Assembly: GCA_011524905.1 (NCBI GenBank)
Contig: WTJI01000007.1
Coordinates: 62,001-126,000 of the forward strand
Length of the DNA: 64,000 nucleotides
Direction: 5' to 3'
From: Flavobacteriales bacterium
GTDB lineage: Bacteria > Bacteroidota > Bacteroidia > Flavobacteriales > Flavobacteriaceae
The notes beneath the pieces are model-generated. The model was not told the origin of the DNA, did not search any database, and saw only the letters and a list, made by a program, of their open reading frames with translations. Below are positions 60,510 through 64,000 of this stretch, in pieces (positions within the stretch are counted from its first letter, which is position 1; the number at the start of each line of letters is the position of its first letter). Position numbers and translations under genes: made by a program.

Positions 60510-61301
60510 TTGATGAAAAAAAGAGTCATTTGGATTACAGGCGCTTCCTCAGGAATCGGTGAAGCCCTAACAAAACAATACGCCCTTAAAAAGGATATTG
60601 CACTGATTATATCTTCTAGACGAAAATCTGAACTAGAGCGCGTGGCAGCACAATGCAAGCCAAAAAAAGAAATTGCTGTTTTGCCATTGGATCTTGAAAA
60701 AACAAATGAAGTGAAACAAACTGTTCAAAAAGCAATTTCCATTTATGGTCATATTGATTTACTGATAAATAATGGTGGTGTGAGTCAACGTAGTTTAATA
60801 CGCAATACTGATTTTTCTGTTTTTCAGCGTTTGATACAGATTAACTATCTGGGAACGGTGGCATTAAGTCATGCATTACTACCGCATTTCGTATCACGTC
60901 AAAAAGGACATTATGCTGTGGTCACTAGTGTAATGGGGAAATACGGTTCTCCCTATCGTTCTGGATATTGTGGAGCCAAACATGCTTTACATGGTTTTTT
61001 TGATGTTTTGCGAATGGAACATCAGAAAGATGGAATCGATGTTACACTAATTTGCCCAGGTTTCGTTCAAACCCAAGTGACCATCAATGCTTTAACAGGC
61101 GATGGTTCTCAACTGGGGCAGAATGATCCAGCTACGGCCAACGGTTTGGCTCTACAGCCCTTTGTGAAGCGGGTTGTTAAGGCTATAGATCAGAAAAAAT
61201 GGGAAGTAACTTTCGGTAAAAAAGAAAAATTAGGGGTTTATCTCAAACGCTTATCAAACAAATTATTACACGCCATAGTCATACGATCTCAAGTTCGCTA
61301 A
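60510..61301 (+). CDS. Short-chain dehydrogenase/reductase
   Basis: Classical SDR: VIWITGASSGIGEALTKQYA (TGxxxGxG), LLINNGGVSQRS (NNAG-like motif, here NNGG), VTSVMGKYGSPYRSGYCGAKHALHGFFDVLRMEH (S-x...YxxxK, catalytic Ser/Tyr/Lys) and VTLICPGFVQT. The length of 263 aa is normal. Cofactor is NADP or NAD; substrate cannot be inferred. It follows the Gfo/Idh/MocA gene by 18 bases and may be co-transcribed. Confidence 0.93.
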   Translation: MMKKRVIWITGASSGIGEALTKQYALKKDIALIISSRRKSELERVAAQCKPKKEIAVLPLDLEKTNEVKQTVQKAISIYGHIDLLINNGGVSQRSLIRNTDFSVFQRLIQINYLGTVALSHALLPHFVSRQKGHYAVVTSVMGKYGSPYRSGYCGAKHALHGFFDVLRMEHQKDGIDVTLICPGFVQTQVTINALTGDGSQLGQNDPATANGLALQPFVKRVVKAIDQKKWEVTFGKKEKLGVYLKRLSNKLLHAIVIRSQVR

Positions 61302-62785
61302 TCATATGACGCAGCACGTCCATTAGCTTGGGTATTTTTGATAAATACTCTAAGATCTTCATTGGCTTGTATCAGGTCTTCTTTTCTGAGGTACATCATA
61401 TGACCACTTCGGTATCCTTTGAAGAAAAAACGATCTTTCATTTTACCACTGGGATCAACTTGCCATTGGGTGTATTTGGCATTAAAATAAGTAGTTGCGC
61501 CATCATAGTATCCCGATTGATTTAAAACTTTTAAATAAGGGTTGGCAGCCATCGCTTTTCTTAAGTCATCCCTTGTATCATCGTCTGCGTTATCCCAGGG
61601 TCTAACGGGACCAAACATATTATATTTAACGTCGGTTACAAATTTTAATTCCTTTTTAACGTAATGGTTTATGGCAGGTGTAAAAGAATGCAACCACGAA
61701 CTTATTTCAGCATTGTAATCTGGCCGAATACCCGCTTCTTTTTTATCAATTCCTGTATAGCGAGAGTCTAATCTACCAATGGTTTTTCCTTCATCGCGAA
61801 GGAGTGCTTTCCAAAAATAGTAATTCGGTACATCCAGGTTGTGTTGAAGAATCTCTTGTGTTGACAAGCCTGAGAATTGAGCCATTTTTTCAGCGATAAT
61901 TTTCCTTTGGTTGCTCGCTAAAAAACCACCTTTGGCTAGTGCAGGAATTAATTCGTTGATGGCAAAATCCTCTGCTTCAGGTAATATTTCTAATAAATCT
62001 TTTTCTTGTAGTGTGTCGGGGAGTTTTTTGTGATACCATGCTGCTGCTGTATAGTAGGGCAGGTTAAGCGCAGATGAGACAGGCCCTCCAACACGAATCA
62101 CTTTGTAGTCGGCTGGAGAGACCAAAATTACACCATTTAAATACATCCATTGTCTCTGTTGCAAGGCATGCGATAAGCCCATCACTCGTGTACCTCCGTA
62201 ACTTTCTCCAATGAGATACTTTGGTGACTCCCAACGATTCATGCGGTTGACAAATGTATTAAGCCATTCGGCCAAATATGCGATATCTTGATTGATACCA
62301 AAGAATTTTTTTCGGAGCTTTTCTTTGTTTTCAAGATCTAGTATTCTAGAATAACCAGTGTTAACAGGGTTTATAAATACGATGTCTGCTACATCCAAAA
62401 TGGAGTAGGGGTTTGATTTGTATCCATAGGGTTGCACTGGATAGCCTTCCTCATCTATTTTAAGTATTTTGGGACCTGTATAGGCCATATGCATCCAAAC
62501 AGATGCAGACCCTGGCCCGCCATTAAAAGAAAATATTAAAGGTCGTTCAGCGGAATTTTCACCATTGGTTCTTTTGTAATATGTAAAGAACAAAGATGCG
62601 ATAGGTTTTCCATCTTCATCCCACACGGGTTGGGTGCCTGTATGCGCTTCATACGTTATTTTTTGTCCCTTAATTTGGGTAGTATGTTGCGTGCTTATTA
62701 ATGTATCAGTTGGTATTTGTCTTGATTGTGCTCTCGCAATCATAGAAATTGATAGAAAAAAAACAGACAGTAGCGTACGTTGCAT
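61298..62785 (-). CDS. S10 serine carboxypeptidase-like exported protein
   Basis: Secreted alpha/beta-hydrolase of the S10 family. A signal peptide (MQRTLLSVFFLSISMIARAQ) leads into FFTYYKRTNGENSAERPLIFSFNGGPGSASVWMHMAYTGPKIL (the N-G-G-P-G-x-x oxyanion region), the nucleophile in LIGESYGGTRVMGLSHAL, an Asp in NQSGYYDGATTYFNAKY and a His in GYRSGHMMYLRKEDL. All three catalytic residues are there. 495 aa. It probably cleaves short peptides from the C-terminus in the periplasm. Its stop overlaps the convergent SDR by four bases. Confidence 0.92.
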   Translation of the reverse strand: MQRTLLSVFFLSISMIARAQSRQIPTDTLISTQHTTQIKGQKITYEAHTGTQPVWDEDGKPIASLFFTYYKRTNGENSAERPLIFSFNGGPGSASVWMHMAYTGPKILKIDEEGYPVQPYGYKSNPYSILDVADIVFINPVNTGYSRILDLENKEKLRKKFFGINQDIAYLAEWLNTFVNRMNRWESPKYLIGESYGGTRVMGLSHALQQRQWMYLNGVILVSPADYKVIRVGGPVSSALNLPYYTAAAWYHKKLPDTLQEKDLLEILPEAEDFAINELIPALAKGGFLASNQRKIIAEKMAQFSGLSTQEILQHNLDVPNYYFWKALLRDEGKTIGRLDSRYTGIDKKEAGIRPDYNAEISSWLHSFTPAINHYVKKELKFVTDVKYNMFGPVRPWDNADDDTRDDLRKAMAANPYLKVLNQSGYYDGATTYFNAKYTQWQVDPSGKMKDRFFFKGYRSGHMMYLRKEDLIQANEDLRVFIKNTQANGRAASYD

Positions 62786-62850
62786 CTTAATGGATTTTTA
62801 GGTTGAACCAAAATATGAAAAAACTCACATGATTTAACTGAAGTGTAAAA

Positions 62851-62877
62851 AAAAACCTCTCACAAGGAGAGGTTTTT
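62851..62877 (-). terminator. Rho-independent terminator of the OmpA gene
   Basis: Minus strand: AAAAACCTCTC, CTTGT loop, GAGAGGTTTTT and more T (nine in total). It lies 22 bases past the ompA stop and 66 bases before the S10 start. Confidence 0.85.
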
Positions 62878-62898
62878 CATATTGTTTATCGTGTAGGA

Positions 62899-64000
62899 TT
62901 ATTCCTGCACAGAAATTTCAACTTTTCTATCAAAGTCAACACGGCGGTTGGCGGCGCGACCTTTTTTTGTGTTGTTGGATTGGACTGGCTTATCCTCGCC
63001 ATATCCAGTAGCATTAATTCTGTTTTCTGCAATGCCACCTGCAACAAGTGCAGCTTTAACAGCATTAGCACGCTGTTCAGAAAGTTTTTGGTTGTATGCT
63101 CTGCTACCGTCGCTAGAAGCGTGACCATTAACATTAATGGTTGCATTTGGGTATTTGCTGAGGAGATCAGCTAGCGATTGGATTAGTGAAGAAGCATCAC
63201 CTGTAATATCAGCACTGCTAGCTTGGAATAAAATTACCGTGTTCTCATTTGCAAGCATGTCAACAAGCGCTTTTGGATCAGCGGGACAACCATTGTTGGC
63301 TGCATCACCTGCTTCTTCTGGACAAGCATCGTCTTTGTCCAAAACACCATCGTTGTCAGAATCAGCCCAGGGACATCCATCATTTTCTGCTACACCTGCT
63401 TCATTTGGACACTTGTCATCTTTATCGGCGACTCCATCACCATCACTATCAGGACATCCGTTCATTTCGGCTGAACCTGCTTCGTTAGGACAAGCATCTT
63501 GTGCATCTGCGATACCATCATCATCGGCATCAGGGCAACCGTTGAGTTCTGCTTTACCGGCTTCTTCTGGGCAAGCGTCCTTGTTGTCTGGAATACCATC
63601 TCCATCAGTATCAGGACAGCCGTCGAATTCCTTCAATCCAGGAATCTCTGGACACACATCTTTTTCATCAGAAACACCATCTTTGTCTGCATCATTTGCA
63701 CCAAAAATATAACTGACGCCAACTGTGTGTTGTAAATGGTTGTAAGCATAGTTTTCAGATGATGAGCGATATGAGGCACTCACATTGGCTTTCAAATTGT
63801 CAGTAAGACGTATATTTACGCCAGCGCCTCCGGTTACAGTTCTGGAAACTTCAGTTGATGGGAACATACCATCGCTCTCAACATCACCTTCACTAAAGTT
63901 CGTGAATCCATAACCAGCGAATAGATAGGGAAGTACCTTGTCACTTTTACCAAGATTATATTTTACAATACCATCTAGTGAATAATAACCCAGTTCATCA
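62899..64000 (-). CDS. OmpA family outer membrane protein with thrombospondin type 3 repeats (5' end cut)
   Basis: Outer-membrane protein whose start lies beyond the window edge; the frame stays open to base 64000. The first visible part is beta-barrel sequence (GYYSLDGIVKYNLGKSDKVLPYLFAGYGF, VSASYRSSSENY...HTVGVSYIFG). Then at about 63289-63696 come six Ca-binding D-x-D-x-D-G-x-x-D repeats with C-P pairs, and last an OmpA C-terminal peptidoglycan-binding domain (NVNGHASSDGSRAYNQKLSEQRANAVKAALVAGGIAENRINATGYGEDKP, GRAANRRVDF). It anchors the outer membrane to the wall. Followed by a strong terminator. Confidence 0.95.
   Translation of the reverse strand, partial: DELGYYSLDGIVKYNLGKSDKVLPYLFAGYGFTNFSEGDVESDGMFPSTEVSRTVTGGAGVNIRLTDNLKANVSASYRSSSENYAYNHLQHTVGVSYIFGANDADKDGVSDEKDVCPEIPGLKEFDGCPDTDGDGIPDNKDACPEEAGKAELNGCPDADDDGIADAQDACPNEAGSAEMNGCPDSDGDGVADKDDKCPNEAGVAENDGCPWADSDNDGVLDKDDACPEEAGDAANNGCPADPKALVDMLANENTVILFQASSADITGDASSLIQSLADLLSKYPNATINVNGHASSDGSRAYNQKLSEQRANAVKAALVAGGIAENRINATGYGEDKPVQSNNTKKGRAANRRVDFDRKVEISVQE
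63289..63696 (-). repeat. Tandem thrombospondin type 3 repeat units, about 81 bp each
   Basis: Inside the OmpA gene, CP-D-x-D-x-D-G-x-x-D-x-x-D-x-C-P-x-E-A-G-x-x-E-x-N-G recurs every 27 residues (81 bases) three times, then once as a 29-residue form, with partial copies at the edge. Units differ at many bases, so it is an old protein repeat, not a CRISPR array. Confidence 0.85.

Noticed and set aside
63289-63696. Possible CRISPR-like array in the OmpA gene
   Set aside because: Repeats are 81 bp, encode protein, differ at many bases and have no unique spacers or cas genes nearby.
63137-63712. A 191-codon open frame antisense to the OmpA repeats
   Set aside because: It is a low-complexity Ser/Ala/Pro-rich shadow of the D-x-D-G-C-P repeats on the other strand and has no own start context.

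Overview
The window looks like chromosomal core sequence of a gliding, aerobic member of the Bacteroidota, most likely class Flavobacteriia. Evidence: low-to-moderate G+C, a GldI gliding lipoprotein, OstA-like, DUF349, DUF721, DUF3810, DUF5606 and DUF5683 proteins, the parA-parB-DUF5683-dapB-lepB-WbqC gene order, an OmpA protein with thrombospondin type 3 repeats, and the Bacteroidota promoter box TAnnTTTG in front of many genes. Genes sit tightly together. No gap exceeds 300 bases; the largest is 38160-38443, which holds two divergent promoters and nothing else I recognise. I see no rRNA, CRISPR array, insertion sequence, prophage, integrase or restriction cassette.

Layout. 1-5339: the end of a nitronate monooxygenase-like gene, lysA, sucC, hsp20 and uvrB. 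5453-10861: a kinase-like orphan, a pRiA4b ORF-3-like protein, ctaA (heme A), the CCA-adding enzyme, a Sua5/YrdC tRNA-modification enzyme and a glycosyltransferase. 10862-20000: dapD; a plus-strand operon yqgF-def-DUF5606-mazG; then a minus-strand set with a DUF349 protein, aroE, two DUF368 (PopT-type) membrane proteins and a TPR protein. 20079-27691: fur, purA, ostA-like and a class III aminotransferase in one run, preceded by the bifunctional (p)ppGpp enzyme and a TrmH methyltransferase. 27775-35787: two exported amidohydrolase-fold proteins, a DUF3810 protein, and a DHH phosphoesterase-gldI-PPIase group. 35944-44468: ndk, DUF721-lipoprotein-recF, and a plus-strand run of TPR, ribH, small membrane protein, mutL, two rhomboids and an EEP-family phosphatase. 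44449-51688: WbqC, lepB, dapB, DUF5683, parB, parA, a DivIC/FtsB-like protein, cytochrome c and a PQQ-type sugar dehydrogenase. 51934-54070: two tRNA-Pro genes, a PspC protein and PadR. 54182-64000: oxyR, a cyclophilin, an acyltransferase, Cu/Zn SOD, a DUF3089 hydrolase, a flavin-binding oxidase, a Tat-exported oxidoreductase, an SDR, an S10-like peptidase and an OmpA protein cut by the window end.

How the genes fit together. lysA, dapD and dapB cover three steps of the diaminopimelate/lysine branch. The two DUF368 proteins probably recycle the undecaprenyl phosphate carrier used for wall and surface glycans. OstA-like, LepB, OmpA and many lipoproteins (SodC, GldI, two PPIases) serve the envelope. 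ParA/ParB, RecF, DUF721, MutL and UvrB serve chromosome maintenance. OxyR, SodC, Hsp20, Fur and Rsh handle stress.

I found no clearly new multi-gene system. The best leads are single observations: an orphan with a full set of kinase-like residues, a pair of amidohydrolase proteins in which only one of three modules keeps its metal motif, a MutL that has lost its endonuclease motifs, -7 boxes lying 4-7 nt from start codons (likely leaderless mRNAs), and candidate operators in front of oxyR, padR and hsp20.
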